A DNA stretch of 64,000 bases from Vibrio sp. S9_S30 (GTDB taxonomy: Bacteria > Pseudomonadota > Gammaproteobacteria > Enterobacterales > Vibrionaceae): positions 186,001-250,000 of the forward strand of contig NZ_JAAUWT010000006.1 in NCBI RefSeq assembly GCF_014694455.1. The letters are read 5' to 3'. The translations under genes were made by a program, and so were the position numbers. The notes under the pieces are model-generated. The model had not been told where the DNA came from and made no database searches. It saw only the letters and a list, made by a program, of their open reading frames with translations. Below, in pieces: positions 35,342 through 44,533 of this stretch; position 1 is the first letter of the stretch, and every line of letters begins with the position of its first letter.

Positions 35342-36913
35342 TTACAGAGCCCGAGTTGCCAATTGCTCGGCAATGTAATCCGCTTGCCTTATGGCCAGCG
35401 CCACGATGGTTAGTGTGGGGTTTTCAGCCGCGCCTGTCGTGAACTGGCTACCATCTGACACGAATAGATTCTTAATGTCGTGAGTTTGCCCCCAACGATT
35501 GACGACGCCATCTTTAGGGTTCTCACTCATTCGATTTGTCCCTAAGTTGTGAGTGGAAGGGTAAGGGACCACGCGATGGGTTTTGATTGCCCCGACGGCT
35601 TCATACACCTGTTCGCCTTTTTCGTAGGCGTAATCTCGCATCGCCACGTCATTGGGGTGATCGTCGTAATGCACGTTGGGGATGGGTAAACCATTGGCAT
35701 CCAATTCATCGGAATTCAGTGTGACACGATTCGAGGAGCGTGGCATATCTTCACCCACTAACCACATGCCCGCCATATGTTCATATTGTTCCATTGAGTT
35801 GGCAAAATCGGTACCCCACGCGCCAGGTTTAAGGAAGGCAGCCATAAAGGGCAAACCGAGAGAAAGCGTTTCCATCTCAAATCCGCCTACAAACCCTCGG
35901 CTTGGGTCGTGAATCGATTCATCTTGGATGATCCCTGCCATGGTGGTGCCTCGATACATGTTGACGGGTTTGCTGAATTCAGCGTAAACCGACCCCGTCA
36001 TATGGCGCATGTAGTTTCGGCCCACTTCGCCAGAACTGTTGGCTAACCCATCTGGGAACATGGTTGAAGCGGAGTTAAGCAATAGCCTCGGGCTTTCAAT
36101 GGAGTTACCTGCAACGCAGACCACTCTGGCTTTTTGATGCTGTTGATTGCCGTCCTTATCGACATAAAGCACGCCATCGACGAGCCCTTTATCGTTATGG
36201 GTGATTTTCAGTACGGTGCTGCTTGAGCGCAGTTCAAAATTGCCAGTGGCTTCGGCTTTAGGGATTTCTGTATACAACGTCGACCATTTCGCCGACATTC
36301 GACAGCCTTGAAAACAAAATCCGAGCTGCTGACAAGCCGGGCGACCATCGCGAGGTTGAGAGTTAATCGCCATTCTGCCGGTGTGCACTCGCTTATAGCC
36401 GAGTTTACGGGCGCCTGCTTCCATGACCTTATAATTGTTGTTACCGGGTAGACCGGGGATGTCGTGAGTAAGTGTGACCCCCATTTTGTCTTCGGCTTTG
36501 TCGTAGTATGGTTCAAGCTCGGCAAGCGTGATGGGCCAGTCGAGTAAGGTCGCGTCTTTCACTTCGCCGTAGTGTGTCAGTGCTTTAAACTCGTGTTCTT
36601 GGATCCTTAAACTTGCGCCTGCCCAGTGGAGGGTTGAGCCGCCAACGGTTTTACATATCCAAGCGGGCAAGTTGGGAAAGTCGCGTGCCACTTCCCACGT
36701 GCCTGAGGTGGTTCTTTTATCCAGCCACGCTTCTTTGCCAAACATGTACCATTCATCATTTTTGAAATCAGTGGCGTAATTTAAGTGCGTGCCTGCTTCC
36801 AAACACACCACTTTCACGCCTTTTTGGCAGAGCTCATTGGCAAGCGTGCCTCCGCCAGCGCCCGAGCCAATCACCACCACAACGCTGTTGTCTGTCAGTT
36901 CAAACTTAGCCAT
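35342..36913 (-). CDS. GMC-family (choline/gluconate dehydrogenase-like) oxidoreductase
   Basis: A 523-residue flavoprotein with the N-terminal FAD motif VVVIGSGAGGGTLANELCQKGVKVVCLEAG and the C-terminal GMC_oxred_C region (THNLGTNRMSENPKDGVVN, NLFVSDGSQFTTGAAENPTLTIVALAIRQAD). ATG 36913 is set by AAGGAGG and lies inside the end of the subunit-III gene (8-base overlap). It has no signal peptide and probably travels with the Tat-exported small subunit. Membrane-bound sugar or alcohol dehydrogenases of this type also use a cytochrome c subunit, which is absent here. Confidence 0.9.
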   Translation of the reverse strand: MAKFELTDNSVVVVIGSGAGGGTLANELCQKGVKVVCLEAGTHLNYATDFKNDEWYMFGKEAWLDKRTTSGTWEVARDFPNLPAWICKTVGGSTLHWAGASLRIQEHEFKALTHYGEVKDATLLDWPITLAELEPYYDKAEDKMGVTLTHDIPGLPGNNNYKVMEAGARKLGYKRVHTGRMAINSQPRDGRPACQQLGFCFQGCRMSAKWSTLYTEIPKAEATGNFELRSSSTVLKITHNDKGLVDGVLYVDKDGNQQHQKARVVCVAGNSIESPRLLLNSASTMFPDGLANSSGEVGRNYMRHMTGSVYAEFSKPVNMYRGTTMAGIIQDESIHDPSRGFVGGFEMETLSLGLPFMAAFLKPGAWGTDFANSMEQYEHMAGMWLVGEDMPRSSNRVTLNSDELDANGLPIPNVHYDDHPNDVAMRDYAYEKGEQVYEAVGAIKTHRVVPYPSTHNLGTNRMSENPKDGVVNRWGQTHDIKNLFVSDGSQFTTGAAENPTLTIVALAIRQADYIAEQLATRAL

Positions 36914-37436
36914 TAGATACCTCCTTGTTTCCATCTGGCAGCCAATCAATGTCATCAAAACCTCGATTCAAATATCCCCCTTTTTCAAAGGACGGCCCCT
37001 CATAACCGAACTTCGCCCAAATTTTGGGGTTGTTGTACAACGACACCACCATATTGCCTCGTACTGTTTGGAAGAAAGGTTCAGAGGAGAGCTTGTTTAG
37101 CATGGCGTCTTGTGCGGTTACCGACATCGTAGTAAATCCGCTCTTGCTGAGCGTTGATAACCCTTGTTTAAAGGCAGCGAGGCTGTCCCCAGACAATTGC
37201 CCATCGAGGCTTTCCACACACGCACCGTAAAAGAAATCGGCAAGGTGGGGATGAGGGTAGATGCGCCGACAGAGTGCCAACAGCAATTTTGCTTCTTCGA
37301 CGTTGAGGTTTGAGACTTTCATTTGCCATGTTTGACCCGCAAGTGAATAGCCAGAAAGACTGAGTGTTAGCGCCGTTGCCGCACTAACCGAAGAGAGCTT
37401 TAGAAACTTTCTTCTACTTAGAGTTTGATCGTTCAT
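36906..37436 (-). CDS. Gluconate 2-dehydrogenase subunit 3-like protein with Tat signal
   Basis: A 176-residue protein with a Tat signal peptide (LSRRKFLKLSSVSAATALTLSLSG) and a helical domain containing EAKLLLALCRRIYPHPHLADFFYG, typical of gluconate 2-dehydrogenase subunit III. ATG 37436 is set by AGGAGG. It probably guides the co-translated GMC flavoprotein to the periplasm as a hitchhiker complex (known for this dehydrogenase type; inferred here). Confidence 0.85.
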   Translation of the reverse strand: MNDQTLSRRKFLKLSSVSAATALTLSLSGYSLAGQTWQMKVSNLNVEEAKLLLALCRRIYPHPHLADFFYGACVESLDGQLSGDSLAAFKQGLSTLSKSGFTTMSVTAQDAMLNKLSSEPFFQTVRGNMVVSLYNNPKIWAKFGYEGPSFEKGGYLNRGFDDIDWLPDGNKEVSNG

Positions 37437-37460
37437 CCTTACGACCTCCTGTGTCATCCG

Positions 37461-37856
37461 TTACTGAAATCGACCGTGTTTTTGCAACAATTCAATTTTG
37501 TACCCGTCGGGATCGGTTAAGAAAAAGAACGTCGCCATGGTTTTGTTGTTATGTTGCATCGACTTAATGGGGGTGGGGTTGAACCCCATTTCCGTCAGCG
37601 CGTTATGGGTGTGCTCGATATTGTCGACACATACGGCCAAGTGACCATAAGCATCACCATGTTCATAGGGGGATTCCCGCCCGTGATTAAGCGTGAGCTC
37701 GACTTCAAATCCGGAGTTAGGATCGCGCAAATACGTTAAGGTAAACCCATCAAATTCGTATTGATCGGCAAGCTCTAACCCAAGAGCGGAAGAGTAAAAT
37801 TGAATAGAGCGATCCAAGTTAAGCACCCGAATCATGGTGTGAATGGTTTTTGTCAT
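37461..37856 (-). CDS. VOC-family protein, lactoylglutathione-lyase-like
   Basis: A 131-residue protein with glyoxalase I features: IHTMIRVLNLDRSIQFYSSALGLELA, FTLTYLRDP, YGHLAVCVDNIEHT and the metal glutamate in FFLTDPDGYKIELLQ. The metal histidine/glutamate set of GloA appears intact. It is first in a unit with the subunit-III and GMC genes (24-base gap), so it may instead handle a product of that dehydrogenase. Confidence 0.85.
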   Translation of the reverse strand: MTKTIHTMIRVLNLDRSIQFYSSALGLELADQYEFDGFTLTYLRDPNSGFEVELTLNHGRESPYEHGDAYGHLAVCVDNIEHTHNALTEMGFNPTPIKSMQHNNKTMATFFFLTDPDGYKIELLQKHGRFQ

Positions 37857-38018
37857 TTGTGGCTCACTTTGCTGTTGTTGATTTTTTTAACAATATAAAC
37901 GTGAACCACAGGAAGGTGGTGGTAGCATACTACCACATGTTAAAAAAATGTAATTTTTATCCTTCAGTCTTTTGATTGCGGGCGCATGAAAAGGCAAGGA
38001 CGTTATTCTTAGATGTCA

Positions 38019-38327
38019 TCAATGAGCTTGAGCGTGAAGTTGTTGTTTGGCGGTGTTGAGGACTTCTTCTGGCTGAGAAAGGTACATCACACAAGAGCAT
38101 CGGAGCAGCGAGGCAAAATTGGAAATGTCGCCATGTAAGTCGGTGGCTTCATCATAAAGCAGCGAAAGGAACTGACCCGTTGTCATATGTTGCATAGCGG
38201 CGATTTCATCAATAACCGTCCAGAACTTGGACTCAAGCCTTACGCTTGTGGAATGACCACCTAAGCGGACAGAACGCGAAACAAATTGGTAATTCTCCGG
38301 TGATTGACCAGCAAAGATATAGCACAT
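38019..38327 (-). CDS. Ribbon-helix-helix domain protein (RHH_4 type)
   Basis: A 102-residue protein. HSTSVRLESKFWTVIDEIAAMQHMTTGQFLSLLYDEA is a ribbon-helix-helix domain of the RHH_4 kind, which may bind DNA as a dimer; the rest is short and helical. ATG 38327 is set by GGGAGGGA. No toxin partner is adjacent. Role unknown. Confidence 0.8.
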   Translation of the reverse strand: MCYIFAGQSPENYQFVSRSVRLGGHSTSVRLESKFWTVIDEIAAMQHMTTGQFLSLLYDEATDLHGDISNFASLLRCSCVMYLSQPEEVLNTAKQQLHAQAH

Positions 38328-38683
38328 GGATCCCTCCCTCTCATACCAGCATTCGAGACATTGGAGCAGCAACCAGAACCAAATAGATAGCTCTAGAAGA
38401 TAGGTTTGATTAATGTTTGTTCAATAATGGCGTAATTACAACCACCACCTCAAAAGCCATAGCCTGAGCCTTTTGGTCGTTAACATATTGAAAAATAGCA
38501 TTTAAAAGCCAACTTCTTTTGGTTGTGGCGGTGACTTTATGTTTTGAAGAGTCACGTTAAGTCTCATAATTGATTCAAAATAGCGTGTTAATGACTCAAT
38601 GGAATTTGGGTTAGTCCTAATATTCTCTTTGCTCTTGAAAACGGTTTGATAGCATGGAGCCACTTAATATGAGGATCGGTTAC

Positions 38684-39100
38684 ATGAAGCAAAGTATCGT
38701 CCATATTGCCCTCGTCGTTGATGATTACGATGACGCGATCGACTTTTATGTCAACAAGCTCCATTTTGAATTGATCGAAGATACCGACCAACCAGAGCAA
38801 GATAAGCGTTGGGTAGTGGTCTCTCCGCCGGGTTCTGAAGGTGTTACATTATTGCTGGCGAAAGCCTCTAAACCCGAGCAAAAGCCGTTTGTTGGAAACC
38901 AAGCTGGCGGTAGGGTGTTTTTGTTTTTGCGTACCGATGACTTTTGGCGAGACTTTCATGATATGAAAGAAAAGGGCATTCAATTTGTACGGCAGCCCAG
39001 CGAACAAGATTACGGCACCGTCGCGGTATTTGAAGACTTGTACGGTAATCTTTGGGATTTGCTTCAGTTGAACCCAGATCACCCGATGGCACGGCGTTAA
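38684..39100 (+). CDS. VOC-superfamily protein
   Basis: A 138-residue glyoxalase/dioxygenase-fold protein (VHIALVVDDYDDAIDFYVNKLHFELIED, GRVFLFLRTDDFWRDFHDMKEKGIQFV, VAVFEDLYGNLWDLLQL). ATG 38684 has GAGGAT upstream; the ATGs at 38654 and 38669 do not. Substrate unknown; some relatives confer resistance by binding or opening small toxic molecules. Confidence 0.85.
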   Translation: MKQSIVHIALVVDDYDDAIDFYVNKLHFELIEDTDQPEQDKRWVVVSPPGSEGVTLLLAKASKPEQKPFVGNQAGGRVFLFLRTDDFWRDFHDMKEKGIQFVRQPSEQDYGTVAVFEDLYGNLWDLLQLNPDHPMARR

Positions 39101-39106
39101 AGTGAC

Positions 39107-39129
39107 AAAGGCTGCAAATCGCAGCCTTT
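39107..39129. terminator. Bidirectional hairpin between VOC and lipoprotein genes
   Basis: AAAGGCTGC (39107-39115) and GCAGCCTTT (39121-39129) around AAATC. It separates two convergent genes. Confidence 0.75.
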
Positions 39130-39145
39130 AGACGTGATGATGTTC

Positions 39146-41233
39146 TCAGAGAGAGGATTTTCCCCAACGAGTATAAATCGATCTCGCGAGTGCCTCATTG
39201 GAGAAGAGCATATCGTCACGATTCAGCGCTGTGCTCATATGGTTGTATGTTAGCGCCAAATTAGGCGTGGAGAGGAGGATTTCCAGCTTCATGCCGTTCT
39301 CATTTCGTAAACTTGGTCTACTTGTTTCCCCGTCTGGAAAAACAATGTCTATCACCCTGTACTCATTTTGATGAATGTCTTTCCAGTCTGTCACTGTCCA
39401 TGTAGCGGTAAACCCAGTTTCACCCTCAGGCGTAACGGTAACAGTGTTGTTGTCGCTAAACACAAGCGTGGTTAAAACAGGCGTTGTGCTATGTACCGTA
39501 GTATCACGAAGATGATAGAAAGTGTTTCCTTTTACAAACGAATCATCGATGTTTTTGGATGTTTCCCAATACTGTTGACTTGTCCAAATGGCCAGTTCAT
39601 CGTTTTTATCAAAGCTTAATAAGTAGGTCGTATTGGTATCGACAAACTCAAACTGGTATTGGTCAAAATCCAAGGTTTGGTTCGTTAATGTGTACGGGGT
39701 ATTTTGACACCCTGATTCGCCTTCACAGTAATTGGTCGAAAGTTGGTTACCGTCGCGAAAGAAAATGTTGTGGTATAAGGTGCCGGTCATGTTCCGAAAT
39801 TCATTGATAAACATTCGCCTTTTTGTGAGGTAAGCGTGTAAGTCTTCTATGGGCAGTGCGGTATTCCTTTCCCATTCCTCATAGATAAATCGAGCGAAAT
39901 TCTTATTTCTTATTAGCAGGTTATCAGCCCTTAACTGGCTTGATGTGTTGTCGACGAGGATCATGTGCTGACTTTGGAGCTGCGTGACCAGTGTGAGCGC
40001 GCCCTCCCTATTCAAACTGTCGTGTTGGGCGTTATCGGTAAAGGAAAGGGCGACGGTTTGCCTAGCGGCACCGTTATCATGCGTATCTTCGGTAAACGTC
40101 CAACTGGCATCAAACGCTTCTTCTTTGTAAGGCTTGACTGTAACGGTTTGAGCATCTTTAAAGTGGAGCTCGATCAATTGGAGCCTGGCGTGTTGGTCGA
40201 CGTCGATGATATCGCGGAGGTGGTACCAGCGTTGACCAATCAAGTCCGATGCCTTTAAATTCGCTTCGACGCCGGAAACAAAATCCTGCTTACTCCAAAT
40301 CATAGGCATATGATTGATGGAGGAAAAACTCAACGCAAATTCCGGCGAAACATAGAAGAAATCCATAGACGTGTTGGTGTCTGTGAACGTTAAAGACTTG
40401 CCAGTTATTTGATAGGGTTTGTCTGTCGCACCAAAAAGTGAACCATTCATCTTGCCCTTTGCAAAACTTGCCGTTTGCAGTAAGTAATCGTTGTTGTTAA
40501 GTGTGGTGACCCAAAACCTTCCAGACTCAAGGTATTTCGCTAACCCTTGAAATTTGTCTTTTCTTTTTACTTTGCCGTCGGAATCGAAATCCAGATCCAC
40601 GCTATCTAGGTCTTTGCCTTCATTAACGAGCTTTGCTATTTCCGCAGTCAGTTTGCCCGACTTGGTGAGTAATTCGTTGGCATCTGCATCTGAAAGGTGT
40701 TCACTAAATTGTTGAGTGATGGCACGTGCAAACAAATGGGCTTTGGCGGATTCGTTGTTCGACGCTTTTTTGGCGACATAATCGCCAGTCATGGCGCTTA
40801 GCGGGAGGTGTAAACTTGCCGCCAATGCCGACATGTCCATGTTGTGGATATTGGCTAGCGTAGTAAATGGAGTGATGGTTTTTTCACCAGCGCTCGCGAT
40901 CATTTCATAAGAGTGGCTCAAGTATCCCGGAGTGTCTGAATCCTGAGTTTGACCAGCAATCACTTGTGCCATTATCGGGTAGGCAAGATCGTTTTTATCA
41001 ATGGTTATCTTTCCGGAGTCATCCGTCATTGTGCTCAGTCGCTCGTCCGCATCACATTGACCATTTTGATTTCTATCCACACAGATTGCGGCGTTACTTA
41101 GGTAGCCATCGATTACTGTGATGGTTTGATCGGTTGGTGTGGGCTTTGGTTCGGGTGTGTTTGCTGTAGAACCACCGCCACAGGCTGTCAGCAGAGCGGT
41201 TGCTGCCAACGAAAATACGGTTTTATTTAACAT
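39146..41233 (-). CDS. Large hypothetical lipoprotein
   Basis: A 695-residue precursor with lipobox LTAC and Cys18 followed by GGGS, then a proline-rich linker (TPEPKPTPTD). A calcium-binding-like stretch VDRNQNGQCDADERLS follows. The C-terminal half has two similar halves, each with a YHLRD element (RWYHLRDIIDVDQ and TFYHLRDTTVHS) and a FDASWTF/FTATWTV element, indicating an internal duplication. A surface or periplasmic role is likely; no enzyme motif is seen. AGGAAA precedes ATG. Confidence 0.85.
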   Translation of the reverse strand: MLNKTVFSLAATALLTACGGGSTANTPEPKPTPTDQTITVIDGYLSNAAICVDRNQNGQCDADERLSTMTDDSGKITIDKNDLAYPIMAQVIAGQTQDSDTPGYLSHSYEMIASAGEKTITPFTTLANIHNMDMSALAASLHLPLSAMTGDYVAKKASNNESAKAHLFARAITQQFSEHLSDADANELLTKSGKLTAEIAKLVNEGKDLDSVDLDFDSDGKVKRKDKFQGLAKYLESGRFWVTTLNNNDYLLQTASFAKGKMNGSLFGATDKPYQITGKSLTFTDTNTSMDFFYVSPEFALSFSSINHMPMIWSKQDFVSGVEANLKASDLIGQRWYHLRDIIDVDQHARLQLIELHFKDAQTVTVKPYKEEAFDASWTFTEDTHDNGAARQTVALSFTDNAQHDSLNREGALTLVTQLQSQHMILVDNTSSQLRADNLLIRNKNFARFIYEEWERNTALPIEDLHAYLTKRRMFINEFRNMTGTLYHNIFFRDGNQLSTNYCEGESGCQNTPYTLTNQTLDFDQYQFEFVDTNTTYLLSFDKNDELAIWTSQQYWETSKNIDDSFVKGNTFYHLRDTTVHSTTPVLTTLVFSDNNTVTVTPEGETGFTATWTVTDWKDIHQNEYRVIDIVFPDGETSRPSLRNENGMKLEILLSTPNLALTYNHMSTALNRDDMLFSNEALARSIYTRWGKSSL

Positions 41234-41581
41234 AAGCCGAGTTTCCTATCCGTGGAGTTGCAGTTAATTGATATTGTTTGGATATACAAACAAGAGAATA
41301 ATCAGTTGAGTATTAATATAATCGTAATTAGCTTAAGAATGCCTGTTGAATTTATGCGACATGGGTTTTGGGGTTTATTAGGGTGCATGATTTTTTAAGG
41401 TGCATGAGGAGCAGTATACCAAGAGGGATGTTCGTACAGCAGTTGCATTTTAATCCAATTGAGTGAAAACTCTAAACCTATACTCAAACCGCTTTCGCCG
41501 AACATAGCATCTTGCGTTGGCTTGAGTATCACAAGTTGAATGAGTGCAATTTTGGCCGCTATGTTTGATAAGGAGAGAGTT
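41234..41581. other. Divergent intergenic region
   Basis: About 350 bases between the large lipoprotein and plsC. No gene is supported; the minus-strand frame 41395-41679 runs antisense into plsC. It probably contains the two promoters. Confidence 0.35.
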
Positions 41582-42343
41582 TTGCTTGCTGTTCTGCGTT
41601 TGCTGCTCGTTGGGGTGTTTCTGGTTGTTATTACCGTGTGCGCGTGTCTATATTGTGCCTTTAAGCCTAGAAACCCCAAACATGTGTATACTTTTTGCCG
41701 CTGGTTTAATCTGCTTCATAAGCTTTTTGGCATCAAGCTGGTTCAGCGCGGTTTGGATAATGCGCCAACACCAAACAACAGTGTCTACATTTCTAACCAT
41801 CAAAACATATTTGATTTTGTCACTTCCCCCGGTATGTTGCGCCCAAGAACGGTAACATTAGGGAAACGTGATTTGTTATGGATTCCTTTCTTTGGCCAGC
41901 TCTACTGGATTACGGGTAACATTTTGATTAATCGTGAAGATAAGTCAAAAGCGCGTAATACGATCAAGCAGGTCGCGGAAGCCATTCATCAGCGCGATTT
42001 GTCCGTTTGGATTTACCCTGAAGGAACCCGAAGTAAAGGCCGTGGCTTGTTGCCGTTTAAAACGGGTGCTTTTCGTACCGCAATAGAAGCGGGTGTCCCA
42101 ATTACGCCAATGTGCGTCAGTAATGCTCATAATAAATTTGCGCTGAATCGCATCAATAACGGCATCGTGATTACCGAGATGTTGGAACCCATTGATGTGT
42201 CAGATTATGAACTCGCGGATGCAAGAAAACTGGCGGATAGATGCCATAAGCTCATGAGTGAAAAAATTGCAGAACTCAACAAAGAAGTCGAGCGTTTAGA
42301 GGCGCAGAGCGATAGTGAGTTCAGTTCTAAACCACAGGTTTAG
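41582..42343 (+). CDS. plsC: 1-acylglycerol-3-phosphate acyltransferase
   Basis: A 253-residue membrane enzyme that makes phosphatidic acid from lysophosphatidic acid. It matches PlsC across its length: CAFKPRNPKHVYTF, the catalytic ISNHQNIFD (NHx4D), WIPFFGQLYWITGNILINRE, the acyl-acceptor motif PEGTRSKGRGLLPFKTGAF and GVPITPMCVS. I chose TTG 41582 because AAGGAGAG lies six bases upstream and the N-terminus then aligns with the family; ATG 41540 would add 14 residues. Confidence 0.93.
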   Translation: MLAVLRLLLVGVFLVVITVCACLYCAFKPRNPKHVYTFCRWFNLLHKLFGIKLVQRGLDNAPTPNNSVYISNHQNIFDFVTSPGMLRPRTVTLGKRDLLWIPFFGQLYWITGNILINREDKSKARNTIKQVAEAIHQRDLSVWIYPEGTRSKGRGLLPFKTGAFRTAIEAGVPITPMCVSNAHNKFALNRINNGIVITEMLEPIDVSDYELADARKLADRCHKLMSEKIAELNKEVERLEAQSDSEFSSKPQV

Positions 42344-42634
42344 GCCTTTATAAGGAAACCACGACATCAGATCAGCCATGCTATCAAACGAGTGCGGTAA
42401 ATCGTGAGCAATGCCCGAAGGAGCATGCAATGAAAAGCCGTTGCTACCGTTCATTTAGCGAATGCAGATAGTAAAGCGATGGCGCCAAACTTGATCGATA
42501 TTCGCATTTCGGTCAACAAGGGGATTGCCTAAATCAAAGTAGATGGCTTTTATCATGGTGTAGTTTGAACCAGTGGATCATAGTCGGTATTCATTCTGTG
42601 CTCGGTGGTTTTATCTGCAATTTTCTGATCTCGC

Positions 42635-43330
42635 CTAGTTAACGCTAAAGGTTATCTTCCCATAATAGGTTTCGGCTTTAGATTGGCTGTTGTCGGTATC
42701 AGTCATAATAGCGATGGCATCAATGTACTGGTACGCTTTTCGGTTTGCCTCATCGCTGCCTTTGTCACCCATGTAAGTAATGAGATCTTGGTACACGTTG
42801 CGTTTCTCTTGATACCATTGATGTGTGTTTGAATCGCTTCCTCGAACGGCAACCATTTTGACTTTTGGTCCTACGTACGCATTGTCCCAAACCTTTCCCA
42901 TGTCTTGTGAGCTAGACCATACGTAATTCAGGGATTGCGTTTTCCAAACCATTAAACCGCCGTCGATGATCACGTAGATTCGAGCCGCATAATCATCGCC
43001 ATTTTTGGTTTGTTCATCTAAGTTGGGTAACTTCTCCTTAATTAACCAACTCCAATTTACGTAAGGTGTCTGAAGGAGATCGATTTGTTTCTTTAGAATC
43101 AATCCAGAAGCGGTTCCGGTACTCACCGCTTTTAAAACGTCTTGGTCTTCAAATGTCGTTGTTTCATAACGCGTGCGACCAGAAAAAGTTTCTTCTTCCC
43201 ACTCACTTGTATTTCCGTTAGCCAACAGTATTTGATTCGTCTGGGCGTATAAAAAGGGGCTTCCTAGCCCGATGGGTAACAGCATAACGGCTGCACTGAC
43301 TTGATATCGTTTATACAAATGCTTCAACAT
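42635..43330 (-). CDS. DUF3047 exported protein
   Basis: A 231-residue protein with a signal peptide (through PFLYA, about residue 29). The body is DUF3047-like: TASGLILKKQIDLLQTPYVNWSWLI, DDYAARIYVIIDGG, LNYVWSSSQDMGKVWDNAY, AIMTDTDNS. Function unknown; the fold is expected to be beta-sandwich. It lies 10 bases after a second exported protein gene in a two-gene unit. Confidence 0.85.
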   Translation of the reverse strand: MLKHLYKRYQVSAAVMLLPIGLGSPFLYAQTNQILLANGNTSEWEEETFSGRTRYETTTFEDQDVLKAVSTGTASGLILKKQIDLLQTPYVNWSWLIKEKLPNLDEQTKNGDDYAARIYVIIDGGLMVWKTQSLNYVWSSSQDMGKVWDNAYVGPKVKMVAVRGSDSNTHQWYQEKRNVYQDLITYMGDKGSDEANRKAYQYIDAIAIMTDTDNSQSKAETYYGKITFSVN

Positions 43331-43340
43331 ACCGCTATCC

Positions 43341-43793
43341 TTACTTCAACCTACTCACGGAATACCCATCACCTTTCGCGGTGTTGAGGTCCACTATAAT
43401 GGGTTTGCCACCATAACCATGTACGTTGCATCGGGCTCTTACGACCACTTTGTCAATAGATTTGGGTAGCTGAATACCACACTTGCTACGGGTAAAAGGT
43501 TGCTCATTCTCATGAGGGTGTGCGAGAGGGCGAATACTAAGTACATTGCCATTTAAATCGGTGATTTGCCATTCATCGGCATAGTGCTCCCAACTTTGGT
43601 CATCGTGCCTTACCGTCGTATAAAAGCACCAACTCTGGTTTGCACTTTGTACCGCTTTCACTGTTTCCACTTGTGCGTAATTTAACGAGGTGGAGTAATT
43701 GTTCACATCGAATCCCAGTGAAAATGGTGAATACAATGCACATAAAGAAAGGAGGAGTGCGGTAGGTGCTAATCCGAGTAAGTGCTTCATCAT
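43341..43793 (-). CDS. Exported hypothetical protein, partner of the DUF3047 gene
   Basis: A 150-residue protein with a signal peptide. Three cysteines (SWCFYTTVRHDDQSWEHYADEWQI, SKCGIQLP, ARCNVHGYGG) and a conserved-looking core suggest a disulfide-stabilised periplasmic domain. ATG 43793 has AGGA upstream; the longer frame adds a basic, unlikely N-terminus. No named family recognised. It is first in the unit with the DUF3047 gene. Confidence 0.72.
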   Translation of the reverse strand: MMKHLLGLAPTALLLSLCALYSPFSLGFDVNNYSTSLNYAQVETVKAVQSANQSWCFYTTVRHDDQSWEHYADEWQITDLNGNVLSIRPLAHPHENEQPFTRSKCGIQLPKSIDKVVVRARCNVHGYGGKPIIVDLNTAKGDGYSVSRLK

Positions 43794-43906
43794 GAGTCCT
43801 AAGTTTTTGAGTCGAAAATGGTGTCTACCTATAAAGACCGCCAACGCGCCATTTTTACTTCAGAAAACAATAGGTGAGGGGGCATAGGCATGATCTTATT
43901 TCGGCA

Positions 43907-43970
43907 GTGATCCGCCTAACCAATGATCTGCCTAACCAATGATCCACCTAACCAATGATCTGTTTAACCA
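43907..43970. repeat. 16-bp tandem array at the end of the cytochrome b562 gene
   Basis: Four 16-bp units ATGATCYRCCTAACCA (43907, 43923, 43939, 43955). On the minus strand the first unit overlaps the last codons and stop of the cytochrome gene and the rest form its 3' untranslated region. Confidence 0.9.
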
Positions 43971-44344
43971 AACAGCGTTGACCAAATACTGGGCTTCTTT
44001 TTGTCGTGGTATTCTTTTCTTAGGTCGTCTATTTCTCGCAGTATCGTTTTAGCGCCCTCTAGGTCGTCGTCATCTAATTTTGATTCTATTCTCTCTACGA
44101 CGTCAGTAAGCTTACTAAATCCGCTTTGAAAAAGCGCTTCTCGTTCAGGGGGAAAGCTGCCGTTAGCGGATTGTAAAACGAGTTTTTCAAATTCTTCAAT
44201 AGGAGTTCTCATCTCTTCGACAGAGCTTGCCTCAGCGGCCTGATTAAAGGCGAGTTTCATTTGTTTCATGTTAGAGGACAGGTCGGACTTCGCGGTGGCG
44301 CTAAATGCAAATAGAAAAGTGAGTAATATCATTGCTGGTTTCAT
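43964..44344 (-). CDS. cybC: Cytochrome b562 family protein
   Basis: A 126-residue periplasmic protein with a signal peptide (through SATA) and a four-helix bundle of the cytochrome b562 kind. The axial ligands of E. coli cytochrome b562 are matched by methionine in DLSSNMKQMKLAF near the mature N-terminus and histidine in DDLRKEYHDKKK near the end. A short C-terminal extension (PSIWSTLFG) is extra. AAGGAT lies upstream of ATG. Electron partner unknown. Confidence 0.8.
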   Translation of the reverse strand: MKPAMILLTFLFAFSATAKSDLSSNMKQMKLAFNQAAEASSVEEMRTPIEEFEKLVLQSANGSFPPEREALFQSGFSKLTDVVERIESKLDDDDLEGAKTILREIDDLRKEYHDKKKPSIWSTLFG

Positions 44345-44397
44345 TGCTTATCCTTTTTTCCGAGGGATTGTGGCTGATGTATCTCTCAATGAATACG

Positions 44398-44422
44398 AAA
44401 AAAGCCGGGAGATTCCGGCTTT
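44398..44422 (-). terminator. Terminator of the PLP decarboxylase gene
   Basis: AAAGCCGG (44401-44408) and CCGGCTTT (44415-44422); on the minus strand it ends in T6. It lies 112 bases after the decarboxylase stop. Confidence 0.75.
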
Positions 44423-44533
44423 GAATGTCGAGTTGTGTTAGACGAACATACGGCATGTTTAGGTTTAGAGGCGCATCATGCTCATCTATTTATGACCCGA
44501 CCAGTCTAATTATGGTTTGGTTCAGCTTACAGC

